From: Helichrysum umbraculigerum
Lineage: Eukaryota > Streptophyta > Magnoliopsida > Asterales > Asteraceae
DNA length: 64,000 nt
Reading direction: 5' to 3'
Assembly: GCA_949592205.1 (NCBI GenBank)
Contig: CATIUR010000001.1
Location: forward strand, 310,834,250 to 310,898,249
A program made the translations under genes and the position numbers. The notes under the pieces are model-generated. The model was not told the origin of the DNA. It saw nothing but the letters and a program-made list of their open reading frames with translations, and searched no databases. How positions within the stretch are numbered: position 1 is the stretch's first letter; every line of letters starts with the position of its first letter. This document shows, in pieces, positions 11,118-22,384 of the stretch.

Positions 11118-11257
11118 CTGCTGGGTCAGCTTGGAAAATTTTTATTTCTACTATATTGCTTTGACGAAAAACGCATCTGGATCCGAATTTGGGTAAAATC
11201 AGGTGTTAAAATCTTGATTCCGACACTTAGTAAAAATCTGAGTTTTCAAAGTTCTGT

Positions 11258-11475
11258 TTTGTGCGACGTTGGGTGCGACGTCGGGTGCGACGTCGAGTGC
11301 GACGTCGCAGATCCTGACTGCGACGTTGAGCATGGCGTCGCTATACGCGACGTCGCAACTTAATGCGACGTTGTGACTGACGTCGCACAATGCGACGTTA
11401 CGAGGGGTTGTGCGACGTTGAGGCTGACGTCGCATGGATCTGGGTCCAAATGCGACGTCACGGTCTGTTGGCCGG
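11258..11475 (-). repeat. TGCGACGTCGCA palindrome array in the Gy2 3' LTR
   Basis: About 14 copies of GCGACGT(C/T)G variants, beginning with three to four direct 12-bp units (GTGCGACGTCGG) and then dispersed. Each holds the palindromic GACGTC core. The copy in the 5' LTR (19297-19515) has one more 12-bp unit, so unit number has changed since insertion. Confidence 0.93.
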
Positions 11476-12322
11476 AAAATGTGCCGAAAACGAGTTTTCC
11501 GGTTTCCGCTCGGTCCAAATCTTTTACCCAACCCATTTTTGGACATATCAAGACATTATAAACCATAAACAAGTAAAAATGATCAAAAACGAGAGATGTC
11601 GGGATTTTGTCGGAAACTTACAAGGTGTCGGATCAAAAATCCGAAAAGATAGGATGATAGATCGTGATGCGGTGGTCGTTTTCTTCCAAAGGGGTAATGA
11701 GATCCAAGGTCGTTTGGTACGTTTATTTGGTGATTTTGTGAGGTTTTTGGTGATGAAACTTTGAGAGAAAAAGTGAAAGAGAGAGAGAGAGAAAGAGAAT
11801 AATGAAAGAAAATGTGGGGGAAATGGGAGGTTATTTCCCATTTTCGCTCCGCGTTCTCGTTCCGTGTGGTGTTCGTTTGCTCCGTCGTTTAAACGTTAAA
11901 TAATCGTTTTATATATTAATTGGTACGTTTTAAAATACAATTTATTACGCGATATTCTATTTAAATATTTTACAGTTTAATTTAATTTTAGTTATAAAAT
12001 GTACGTTAATTTATTTAGTTGCGCGTTTTAACCTTTCAAATTGTGTAAGGTTTGTTTGTACGATACGATTGAATACGAAATATTATTATAATAATATTTT
12101 TGACATCAAAGCGTTATTTAATAAAATTGGTCACCAACGTCCGTATTAAATTGAATCGAAATACATTCGATTTAAACTGCGTACGATTTAACCAAATCGC
12201 ATTTTTGTATATATTCAACAATATATATAATTTGATACATAAATTAGCCTAACACAGAACTAATTACATGTATTAACGAAGAATTAGGCACTAATTCTAG
12301 TCCTAATTTGCCGGTTGTTACA

Positions 12323-12335
12323 TTCTCCCCCTGTT
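12323..12335 (-). promoter_or_regulatory. Gy2 polypurine tract
   Basis: On the - strand AACAGGGGGAGAA lies directly before the 3' LTR. Confidence 0.9.
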
Positions 12336-12356
12336 AAAAGAATTTCGTCCCGAAAT

Positions 12357-15300
12357 TTAAGTCGAAGTCGCGTTAGGGGCAGAATCGGTGAATAAGTGGG
12401 GATACTTGAGTCGTAATTGGTCTTCCCGTTCCCAAGTGAATTCCGGACCGCGCCGCGAATTCCACCTGACTTTGACGATTGGAATACGACTTTGTTTCAG
12501 TTGTTTGACCTCACGGTCCATAATTTCGACAGGTTCCTCAACGAAATGTAGTTTGTCATCTATGCGAATCTCGTCAAGGGGTATAATAAGTGTCTCGTCA
12601 GACAAACATTTCTTTAAGTTAGAAATGTGAAAGGTAGGGTGCACGCTGCTGAGTTCAGAGGGCAGCTGCAATCGATATGCCACTGGACCTATCTTCTCGA
12701 GGATCTCAAAAGGTCCAATGTACCTGGGGTTTAATTTTCCGCGTTTGCCGAATCGGATTACGCCTTTCCAAGGCGATACTTTTAAGAGTACTCGATCCCC
12801 AACTTGGAACTCGAGTGGCTTGCGTCTCACGTCAGCATAGCTTTTCTGACGATCACGCGCGGCTTTGAGTCGGTTTTGGATTTCAACGATTTTCTCTGTG
12901 GTTTCATGTATGAGTTCAGGACCAGTGAGTTGACTCTCTCCCACTACAGTCCAACAGATCGGTGATCGGCACTTACGACCGTACAGTGCCTCAAAAGGTG
13001 CGGCTTTAATGCTGGCGTGATAGCTGTTGTTGTACGAGAACTCGCACAACGGTAGATGTCTTTCCCAATTTGTACCAGAATCAACTACGCAGGCTCGTAG
13101 CATGTCTTCCAGTGTCTGAATAGTTCGTTCGCTCTGGCCATCGGTCTGAGGATGGTACGCGGTGCTCATATCGAGACGGGTACCCAATGATTTTTGGAGT
13201 GATTGCCAGAAGCGAGATGTGAAATGGGCATCCCTGTCAGAGATAATCGAGAGAGGGACACCATGTTGGCAAACGATTTCTTTGATGTAAATTTGCGTAA
13301 GGCGTTCCATCTTGTCGGTTTCTCTGATTGCCAAGAAATGAGCCGATTTGGTGAGACGATCGACGATCACCCAAATGGTATCGCAACCGCTCACCGATTT
13401 AGGTAGTTTGGTTATGAAATCCATGGTAATTTGCTCCCATTTCCATTGAGGAATTTCAGGTTGTTGGAGCAATCCAGAAGGTCTTTGGTGCTCGGCCTTT
13501 ACCTTGGAAAAAGTTAAACATTTGCTGACGTACAAAGCAATGTCAGCTTTCATATTCGGCCACCAGTAAAACTCCTTGATGCCGTGATACATTTTGTCGG
13601 ATCCCGGGTGGATAGAATATTTGGACTTGTGAGCTTCATCCATCACCAAGTCCCGAAGGTTCCCGAAATTAGGCAACCAGACTCGGTTAGAGAAATACTT
13701 AACTCCGTTGGGTCTGATCTCGAATTGTCTGTCCATGCCTCGCAAGGCCTCATTCTTGAAGTTATCGGGTTTCAGGGCTTCGAGTTGGGCAAGGTGTATT
13801 TGGGTGGTGAGGTCGTTATGAATGGTAATACTGAGTGCCCGGACTCGGAGTGGTTTTGTTCGTTCCTTACGACTGAGAGCATTAGCAACCACGTTTGCTT
13901 TGCCCGGATGATATTTGATCTCATAGTCGTAATCGGTGAGTAATTCAACCCATCTACGTTGCCTCATGTTAAGATCTTTCTGGTTGAAAATGTGTTGGAG
14001 GCTTTTGTGGTCGGTGAATACAGTGCTGCGGGTACCATAAAGATAATGTCTCCAGATTTTTAAAGCGAACACCACGGCCCCTAGCTCGAGGTCGTGAGTT
14101 GTGTAGTTTTTCTCGTGAACTTTAAGTTGTCTGGAGGCGTAAGCAATGACCTTGTCTCGTTGCATCAGCACGCAACCGAGACCTTGGTGAGAAGCATCGC
14201 AGTATACCACGAAGTCATCGGTGCCTTCGGGTAGAGATAGAATGGGTGCACTGCAAAGCTTGGATTTCAAGAGTTGAAATGCCGACTCTTGTTTATCGGT
14301 CCAATCAAATTTGTTTTCCTTCTAAGTCAGCACCGTGAGGGGTTTGGCAATTTTTGAGAAGTTTTCGATGAAACGACGGTAGTAACCGGCCAATCCTAAG
14401 AATTGGCGTACCTCGGTGGGAGTGGTTGGTGCTTGCCAGTTCTTGATTGCCTCGATTTTTGACGGGTCTACATGAATTCCCTGACGGTCGATAACGTGTC
14501 CAAGGAATTGAACGGTGTTTATCCAGAACTCACACTTAGAGAATTTGGCGTAAAGCTCCTCGTGTCTAAGTAGTTCTAGGATGGTTCTGAGGTGTTGTAC
14601 GTGTTCCTGTTCGCTTCGTGAATAGATAAGGATGTCATCGATAAAAACAATAAAAAACTTGTCAAGGTACGGTTTGCACACCCGATTCATAAGGTCCATG
14701 AATACAGCCGGTGCATTGGTTAGGCCAAAGGGCATTACTTGGAATTCGTAGTGCCCGTAACGGGTTCTGAATGCGGTTTTTGGGATGTCAGCATCGCGAA
14801 CACGCAACTGATGATAACCTGATCGAAGATCAATCTTTGAATAACAGCTTGATCCTTGAAGTTGATCGAACAGATCATCGATTCGAGGGAGTGGGTATCG
14901 GTTCTTGACAGTTAGTTTGTTCAACTCCCGGTAGTCAATACACATTCGAAATGAACCGTCTTTCTTTTTGACAAATAAGACCGGAGCTCCCCAAGGTGAA
15001 GAACTCGGTCTAATGAATCCTCTATCCAGGAGTTCCTGTAACTGAGTGGACAACTCCTGAAGTTCAGATGGGGCTAGGCGGTACGGTGCTCGGGCCACCG
15101 GTGCGGCACCCGGCACAAGATCAATCGAGAACTCAACCTGTCTAGGTGGAGGTAAACCAGGTAGTTCTTCTGGAAAGACTTCGGGAAAATCTCTAACGAT
15201 TGGCACATCTTCAAGTCGCTTCTCCTCCGACTTTTTCTCCGTGATGTGTGCGAGGATTGCGGGGTAACCCTTTCTCAGAAATTTTCGGGTTTTTAAACAG

Positions 15301-16787
15301 GAGATTAAGTTTAGTCTCGACCCACCGGTCTCCCCCTGTATGATCAAGGTACTACCGGCGGCGAGAGGAATTCGGACGATCTTATCATGGCAAACAATTT
15401 CGGCCCAATGCTTGGACAACCAGTCCATACCCACGATGACATCAAAACTTCCTAGTTCAACAGGCATTAAATCGATTGAGAAGGTTTCGTTTGCGAGGTT
15501 TAAAGTGCAATTAGGTATCACACTACTGGTTTCTATGAGTTTACCATTTGCGAGCTCTACAGTGTACTTAACATCTAAGGTCGAAGGGGTGATATTAAGT
15601 AGTGGGCAAAACTCATCAGATATGAAACTTTTATCAGCACCGGTATCAAATAATACTGAAGCAGTAAGATCGTTGAGAAGAAACGTACCCGTTACAACAT
15701 TCGGGTCTTCCCTAGCTTCCCCAGCTTTGATGACAAATGCTCTGCTACGAGCAGGGTTGTTGTTCCGTTTGTTGCTGCTGTTGTTGTTGTTGTTGTTGTT
15801 GTTGTTTTTCTGCTTAGGGCAATTATTCTGAAAATGCCCAGGACTTCCGCACCCATAACAAGTCTTCGGGGCACTGGTGTTTCGACAATCCTTGGCCAGA
15901 TGCCCAAAACGCTTGCAGTTTGTGCAAGGGCAGGAACCGTCGTGGTGACGATTGCATTTGGGACAGTAGGGCCTGCTTCCAACGTACCCTTTCCTTTCAG
16001 AAGTGCCAGATGAATAAGCCCTAAGGGGATCAGGCTTTCGGTTGGTGATTTGGTTGGATGAGTTGGGGTTTCCTTCCCACTTTCGTTTGTTGTTTGCAGG
16101 TGGGGCTGAAGTTGTGTTACGGCGGACAGCGTTTGCCGTGAGTTCATGGGCCATACGGATGGCGTTCTGGATAGTACCTGGTTTGGATGAAGTCACCAGG
16201 TCCTGGAGTTTCTCGGGCAGTCCATCAACGTATTTCTCGATCCTCTTGTACTCAGGATCGACCATGGTTGGGCACAGAAGTGCCAGCTGGTGGAAACGGT
16301 TGGTGTAACCGGTGATATCATTACCTTGCATCTTATGGTTCCAGAATTCCAGCTCCAGTTGTTTCAGTTCATCCCTGGGGCAATACTCACCCCTTAACAT
16401 CTCCTTCAACTCCTCCCACGGGAGTTTGTAAGCATTGGCAACGCCCACAGTTTGGGCATAGGTGTTCCACCACGTGAGTGCGGTGTCGGTAAAAGTACTA
16501 ACAGAGAACTTAACTTTGTCCCCCTCCGCACAGTTGCAGATAAGAAATACCGATTCAACTTTCTCGATCCAGCGTATTAGACCGATAGCTCCCTCGGTAC
16601 CTGCAAAGTTTAGAGGTTTGCAGTTCTGGAAGTCCTTGTAAGAACAAGGTTTAGCAGCAGTGGTTTCAGCGGCATCGCTGTTTCTCGAGGAATTTGGTGG
16701 AGTATTCCGAGCCAAGGCTTCAGTAACAGCCTGGGTTATAAGGGAGGTAATCTGGGCATCAGTGTATGGTCGTGTCTTTGGCGGCAT
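12357..16787 (-). pseudogene. Gy2 Gag-Pol polyprotein, one frame, interrupted by one amber codon
   Basis: 1477 codons including the stop, start at ATG 16787 (MPPKTRPYTD). Order: gag domain about residues 90-210; zinc knuckles about 283-330 (CKRFGHLAKDC, CYGCGSPGHFQNNC) followed by an asparagine run encoded by a trinucleotide repeat; aspartic protease LFDTGADKSFI near 382; RT with FIDDILIYS near 716; TAG at 14322-14324; then RNase H, integrase and chromodomain-like tail in the same frame. Gy1 has CAG at that codon, so this is a C-to-T change. Two more losses are visible against Gy1: the RNase H VADALSR motif reads VANALSR (about 13880), and the integrase zinc finger CLTCSK reads CLTFSK (about 13515), losing a zinc ligand. 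This copy is probably not autonomous. Confidence 0.95.
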
Positions 16788-17075
16788 GGTTCTTCAATAA
16801 AAGAAATGAAGATGCATGAGATTTTGTATGAGCTTGTAATTGTCACAGATGTACATGTATAAAAGCAGTAATACATAACATCAACATGGAAAATGACAAT
16901 TAATGTGAGTTGAGATAACAAAGGATATCTGATAGATAAAGTGAGTTCAAAAGTTACATCCTACAGAGATATTACAAAAGGTGTCGGGAATGGTTACATC
17001 CGACTAGTTTATAGAGTAGTGCTAGATAGTCCCTAGATTACGAGATAGATTTACAAGACACAAACTACACTAATC

Positions 17076-17582
17076 TTAATGTAGATTAATTTGTTCCATC
17101 AGCGCGACAAGGCGGTCCACGGTTTCTGCTAGTCGGTTGGTTTGCCTGGCGTTGTCTTCAACCAAGGCCAGTCGTTGTGCTAGTGTTCGAGAATGATCCG
17201 CAGTCTCCTGTGAACGCTGTTCACATTCTTCTAATCGGTTTCTTACAAGTTCATCTGCACCTAATTCGGCGGTCATGGAATCCTGAATTATGCTTACAGA
17301 GAGGTTGGTATCCTCTTGTTCTCGCTGTAGTTGTGATATGCGGTCAAGAGCTTGACGAAGCAGGTAAGTCATTCGGTGTTGTTCCAGTTCCAGGTTTTTG
17401 AGTCTTTGCTCCTGACGGCGGGATTGGGTAGCCAATACTGGCAGCGTGAGATGTGCCAAGTTCTGAGAGTTATGTACAGGATAAGGGCTGGTTCGAGGTG
17501 ACCTTGTGTTCCTCCTGGCTACTCGTGGGTTCCGTGACCCACGTGAGTGAGAGTGTGTCGGATTAGGTGGTGTGTTTGCCAT
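17076..17582 (-). CDS. Extra ORF of Gy2 between primer binding site and gag, coiled-coil protein
   Basis: 168 residues, ATG at 17582, same strand as gag-pol, 288 bases upstream of the gag start. The first 50 residues are Ser/Arg/Pro-rich and basic (SRGSRNPRVARRNTRSPR). The rest is predicted helical by eye with heptad-like leucines (LKNLELEQHRMTYLLRQALD, ISQLQREQEDT, TLAQRLALVEDNARQ, RLVALMEQINLH), so a coiled coil is likely. I do not recognise the family. Position suggests expression from the genomic RNA leader, but no Gag feature is present. It could be a structural helper, or a conserved leader that happens to be open; length and composition argue for coding. Gy1's leader lies outside the window, so conservation cannot be tested here. 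Confidence 0.7.
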   Translation of the reverse strand: MANTPPNPTHSHSRGSRNPRVARRNTRSPRTSPYPVHNSQNLAHLTLPVLATQSRRQEQRLKNLELEQHRMTYLLRQALDRISQLQREQEDTNLSVSIIQDSMTAELGADELVRNRLEECEQRSQETADHSRTLAQRLALVEDNARQTNRLAETVDRLVALMEQINLH

Positions 17583-17888
17583 TCCTGTGGCAGAGTGTAA
17601 GTAAGACGAGGCTAATATATATAAATATATATCATATCCAGCCTAGTGTCTAGCACGTATCAAGTAATGGTCCGGTTCTCTCGTGGTCAGAGTCAACTAA
17701 CGTATCCCCTTTCAACATAATCATTTCAGACATTACATCATCTTTCCTTAATTGTACATAGTTGATCAGGCTATGTTAAATTAAAGTCGTATGCTGTAAT
17801 TCCTGAACCAGTCATGTCTAATAAGAAAATACTGCCTAACGGTCATAGTCTAGGCCCACTAAATGCAACCTAGTTCACTATAACCTTA

Positions 17889-17901
17889 GGCTCTGATACC
17901 A
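17889..17901 (-). promoter_or_regulatory. Gy2 primer binding site (initiator tRNA-Met)
   Basis: On the - strand TGGTATCAGAGCC starts three bases after the 5' LTR, matching the 3' end of plant initiator tRNA-Met as in many chromoviruses. Confidence 0.92.
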
Positions 17902-17904
17902 ATC

Positions 17905-20371
17905 TGTAACACCCCCAAATTTAATGATTTGCGGAAGCATACTTGGGTGTTACTAATCAATATACAAAGCACCAGATATACAGCAAACGACCTCTAAATG
18001 AGACGTTTTGTAAAATAATTACATTTCATAATTAAATCGTTTGAAAACATATAGTTTTCTTTACAAAAATATATAAGCCTAGAGTCCGCGTATGTGGCGG
18101 GAGATTCTATTACATAACCATAGTTACAAAAGATAATGCCAAAGAATCTCCGTTAAATGCAGTTTGGAAATCATGCGACTCTAGCTAGTAATCCTGGAGT
18201 GATCCTACTCCGTAAATGTACCTGAGAATACATGCTAAAAATGGTCAACCAGAAGGTTGGTGAATCTCACAGGTTTATCAGTAAATAATCAGTTTGAACA
18301 CAAGATTTCATCAGTAGTGCCCGTAGGCGTATATCAAGTATTTGCAAATCTCGCAAAAGTAAAGTAATCAAGTTATACCGTTGCCATGAGGCTCATAATC
18401 GAAGCTTAACCCGTAAATAATCAGTTGCTCCCGTGACATGCTCGAAATTGAGCAAGCATAAGTAACGAAATAATAGTCGCCCGTTTATACATAACGGTTC
18501 GTGGTAGCGCTACTACCCCGGGCAGGGAGGGTCATTTCCCTAATGGATCCATTAACTATTGTTCGCGCTTAAGTACATAACTAACGATATATGATGGAGA
18601 GACTTCAGTAAATAGTAAGTAACTCATGCAATTCCGTTTGGTATAGTAAACAGTTTAGTACTTGTGTTCAAGAAAATCAGTAGCATGCATCTCCCCCAAT
18701 AAGTTAAAACAGTAAAAGTGGGGCCATAAGACTCACCTGAGTCTTTGCAAGTGCGTTTATATCAATAAACGAGTAAGTAATATCAACAGCTGGTTCTCCG
18801 AACCCGTAACCTTTAAATGCCTAAACATATAAAGTTAAGTAAGTAGATGTCTCGCAAGACCATCTAGGCTAGTTGTCTACACAACTCGTTATGTCCAAGT
18901 GTTTGTTTAGTAATCCGTTTGTAGTTTGAAAACAAGTATGGCCCGTTGGTGACGGTTTGTAATAATGATTCAAAGTGTTATCATTATTTGTATCGTTGAA
19001 TCAGGTTTCATTATTTGTAAGTGTTCAACACTTAGTGTGAAAAGTATTTACAACATTTAATGACGGGGGTCCGGGGGCAGCGCCCCTGGTAGCGGGGTCC
19101 AAGGGGCGGCAGCCCCTGGCGGGGTCCAAGGGGCAGAGCCCCTGGCTGGGGTCAAGCTGCCGGGTCAGCTTGGAAAATTTTTATTTCTACTATATTGCTT
19201 TGACGAAAAACGCATCTGGATCAGAATTTGGGTAAAATCAGGTGTTAAAATCTTGATTCCGACACTTAGTAAAAATCTGAGTTTTCAAAGTTCTGTTTTG
19301 TGCGACGTTGGGTGCGACGTCGGGTGCGACGTCGGGTGCGACGTCGAGTGCGACGTCGCAGATCCTGACTGCGACGTTGAGCATGGCGTCGCTATACGCG
19401 ACGTCGCAACTTAATGCGACGTTGTGACTGACGTCGCACAATGCGACGTTACGAGGGGTTGTGCGACGTTGAGGCTGACGTCGCATGGATCTAGGTCCAA
19501 ATGCGACGTCGCGGTCTGTTGGCCGGAAAATGTGCCGAAAACGAGTTTTTCGGTTTCCGCTCGGTCCAAATCTTTTACCCAACCCATTTTTGGACATATC
19601 AAGACATTATAAACCATAAACAAGTAAAAATGATCAAAAACGAGAGATGTCGGGATTTTGTCGGAAACTTACAAGGTGTCGGATCAAAAATCCGAAAAGA
19701 TAGGATGATAGATCGTGATGCGGTGGTCGTTTTCTTCCAAAGGGGTAATGAGATCCAAGGTCATTTGGTACGTTTATTTGGTGATTTTGTGAGGTTTTTG
19801 GTGATGAAACTTTGAGAGAAAAAGTGAAAGAGAGAGAGAGAAAGAGAATAATGAAAGAAAAGGTGGGGGAAATGGGAGGTTATTTCCCATTTTCGCTCCG
19901 CGTTCTCGTTCCGTGTGGTGTTCGTTTGCTCCGTCGTTTAAACGTTAAATAATCGTTTTATATATTAATTGGTACGTTTTAAAATACAATTTATTACGCG
20001 ATATTCTATTTAAATATTTTACAGTTTAATTTAATTTTAGTTATAAAATGTACGTTAATTTATTTAGTTGCGCGTTTTAACCTTTCAAATTGTGTAAGGT
20101 TTGTTTGTACGATACGATTGAATACGAAATATTATTATAATAATATTTTTGACATCAAAGCGTTATTTAATAAAATTGGTCACCAACGTCCGTATTAAAT
20201 TGAATCGAAATACATTCGATTTAAACTGCGTACGATTTAACCAAATCGCATTTTTGTATATATTCAACAATATATATAATTCGATACATAAATTAGCCTA
20301 ACACAGAACTAATTACATGTATTAACGAAGAATTAGGCACTAATTCTAGTCCTAATTTGCCGGTTGTTACA
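17905..20371 (-). repeat. Gy2 5' LTR
   Basis: 2467 bp; same content as the 3' LTR, with one additional 12-bp GACGTC unit and a shorter AG run. Confidence 0.96.
19297..19515 (-). repeat. GACGTC palindrome array in the Gy2 5' LTR
   Basis: Counterpart of 11258-11475 with one more 12-bp unit. Confidence 0.92.
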
Positions 20372-20376
20372 TAAAA
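20372..20376. repeat. Target-site duplication of Gy2, right copy (TAAAA)
   Basis: TAAAA immediately after the TGTTACA end of the 5' LTR; pairs with 9861-9865. Confidence 0.95.
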
Positions 20377-21725
20377 CCAGCCCCATATAGATTAGGAACA
20401 CCCACAGTAATATGCTTTTTAAGTTCCCTATCCGCTTGGACTTCAATCATCGCCCTTGCATAACTACTTCTTCCCCATGAATCCAAGCACATATTACTCG
20501 TATAAGTATCTAGCATCATAGGATTGCCCAATTTGGTAGCAATCATACTCAAACCACCTGCTGTAAAAGCCGTTATGGGAACATCATGCATCTTAATCCA
20601 AACCGGCACTTTAGTCAAGTCCTCTTTAGTTAAACTTATAGAAGGCGTCCACTTATTTAGAATAATAGGAACCCCTCTAATCATCCATGGCCCATTCTCT
20701 AATACATCCTCAACTCCTTTCATGGACGAAAATTTGAAGAAGAAAAATCCGTTCGCATTCATCATAATCTTTTGAATACCAAACTTTCGCCAAGCATTAA
20801 ACACATAATTCTCAACAACTGGAAAAGCAAGTCTTTTACCAATGAAATATCCATACAGAGAGTTGTGTAGTCTATTAGTAACTTCTTCCACCGATGACAA
20901 TGGAATTGCCACATCAAAATCAGAATCAACCGGAATAGTTGACTCAACATTACGAAAATGGACCTTTGTAGAAGTAGATTCCTTCGTGACTATCTTAGCA
21001 AACGAAACACCACCAGAAGTAGCTACTTTTGGAGCATTAGAATTCTGATTTTGGCCAGCTTCTTGGACCACTTCGGTAACAGCTTCAAGACGATCAATAC
21101 CACTTGTGTAAACATCCGTGTAAATTTCTGGGAATTTAAAGGGTTTTTCAACCCCAACCTGAGATTCAACATTAATACCATCACTTTGTACGTCTAAATC
21201 TGGGGTTGTATGAACAACCGGAATTTTATGAGAACCTTCAATTCCAACCTGATTATCTACTTTCCGCATGTTAACTTCACTTTGAGCATCTAGATCAGGG
21301 ATTTTAGTAGGCTTTTCGATACCAACCTGATCATAAACACTAGAATAACGAAGATCTCCATGTTCTTGGGTACCAGGGATTTTAATGGAGCTTTCATCAC
21401 CAACCTGATTATCAACACTCGGAAAAATAACTTCACTTTGATTATCTAAATCAGGGATTTTAGTAGGGTTTACAACCCCAACCTGACTAGAAGTAAACGG
21501 ATCACTAACATCAGCAAACTCAGAATTAGTTGAATCCTTTACTTGACCTGTAGGCTTTGAACCACCTACATCCGATTCAAATTGAGTAGGAGCAACAGGT
21601 TTCATCATCTTTGTTTTCAACAATGAGTTAAGCACAGGTTTATCACCAAGTAAACTAGCATTCACCTCAAAAGTTTGAGGCTTCTGAGGATTCTTGTTGT
21701 CCGACACTCCCTTACCCCGTTTCAT
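20372..21725 (-). pseudogene. LINE-1 ORF1, 5' part (N-terminal repeats and DUF4283-type domain)
   Basis: ATG at 21725; 451 residues before Gy2. Residues about 65-200 hold at least five imperfect units of about 30 residues built on QVG-x-E-x-P-x-KIPDLD-x-QSEV. Residues about 275-440 match the plant LINE/retro-gag-like DUF4283 pattern (SLYGYFIGKRLAFP, NGPWMIRGVPIILNKW, VPVWIKMHDVP, SWGRSSYARAMIEV). The reading frame continues at 9860 once Gy2 and one duplication are removed. ORF1 proteins of this class package LINE RNA. Broken by Gy2 and by a nonsense codon in the other part. Confidence 0.9.
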
Positions 21726-21884
21726 GATTCACTACTCCCTACGAATCCACTTTGGACACTTAACGAACACCTAAGATAGTAATCAGCAACCACGAATTCA
21801 GGAACACCCCAAAACCAGAAATTAGAATGCGAATATAACCCTAAACCAGAAACTAGAATTCGGAACTCTACAAACACTTTCTTC
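21726..21884 (-). other. LINE-1 5' UTR
   Basis: About 160 bases between ORF1 and the CACTA junction, no ORF. It contains two near-repeats with TTTCTGGTTTAGGG and TTTCTGGTTTTGGGG. Plant LINE 5' UTRs carry an internal promoter (family knowledge); no element is recognisable here. Confidence 0.65.
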
Positions 21885-22384
21885 ACCATGCATTCAATGC
21901 TTTTGTGGACCATCAACGACTTTCCTGCTCGCAGTAGTTTATCTGGTTGGAGTGGTCAAGTCTACAAAGCATGTCCTACATGTAATGAGGACACTCCATC
22001 TACTCGTGTGTTAGGAAAATCCGCTTATGTTGGTCACAGAAGATTCCTACGCTTGAATCATGCATGGAGGAATAGCAAGATGTTCGATGGTACGATCGAT
22101 AAGACGCGTCGTCTTATAAAATTCAGTAACGATGCAATCTTACAAAAACATGATCAATTGCCGTTACATATTCCCGGGAAACATCCTAGTTTCGGTGGTG
22201 TTAAGAGAAAACGTGATGCAAAGGATTTGAATTGGAGTAAACGTTCTATTTTCTTTGAGCTTGATTATTGGTCTTCCATTCAAATAAAACACAATTTGGA
22301 TGTCATGCATGTCTAAAACAATGTATGCGAAAGTGTGTTGGGTACCTTACTAATGAATGAAAAATCTAAGGATACTCATAATGC

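Larger units (their letters stand above)
9866..12322 (-). repeat. Gy2 3' LTR
   Basis: 2457 bp, TG...CA on both ends (element reads right to left). Contains the GC-rich palindrome array (11258-11475), a G-rich hairpin array (11026-11117), and a CT-rich leader on the - strand near 11765-11800. Confidence 0.96.
9866..20371 (-). mobile_element. Gy2: complete Ty3/gypsy chromovirus LTR retrotransposon
   Basis: 10,506 bp, two nearly identical LTRs (9866-12322 and 17905-20371), iMet-type primer binding site, an extra coiled-coil ORF, a single-frame gag-pol, polypurine tract and a perfect 5-bp TAAAA duplication inside LINE-1 ORF1. By eye the LTRs differ by about 16 substitutions in about 2455 aligned bases (0.65%), plus one 12-bp repeat unit and one AG dinucleotide pair, which also explains the 10-bp length difference. 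Insertion is therefore recent. It is nevertheless damaged in coding sequence (see gag-pol). Confidence 0.97.
5448..21884 (-). mobile_element. LINE-1: non-LTR retrotransposon, split by Gy2
   Basis: Reading on the - strand: 5' UTR (about 21726-21884), ORF1 (21725 down to 9328, interrupted by Gy2), ORF2 (9344 down to 5679) and 3' UTR (5678 down to 5448). The 3' UTR is cut by Gy1 about 65 bases before the poly-A position, judged from LINE-2. The 5' junction near 21884 is placed where CACTA transposase coding resumes. Its target duplication cannot be checked because the other junction lies beyond Gy1, outside the window. ORF1 with a DUF4283-type domain and zinc knuckle, plus an APE endonuclease-RT ORF2, is the plant L1 layout. 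Confidence 0.92.

Noticed and set aside
11199..11546. ORF of about 115 codons inside the Gy2 LTR rich in DVAPDVAP, also in the other LTR (19238-19597)
   Set aside because: It is the translation of the GACGTC palindrome array on the transcribed strand; open frames follow from the repeat, and it has no independent coding feature.
15768..15810. Trinucleotide repeat in Gy2 gag
   Set aside because: It encodes an Asn run after the zinc knuckles, a common low-complexity linker; no separate meaning.
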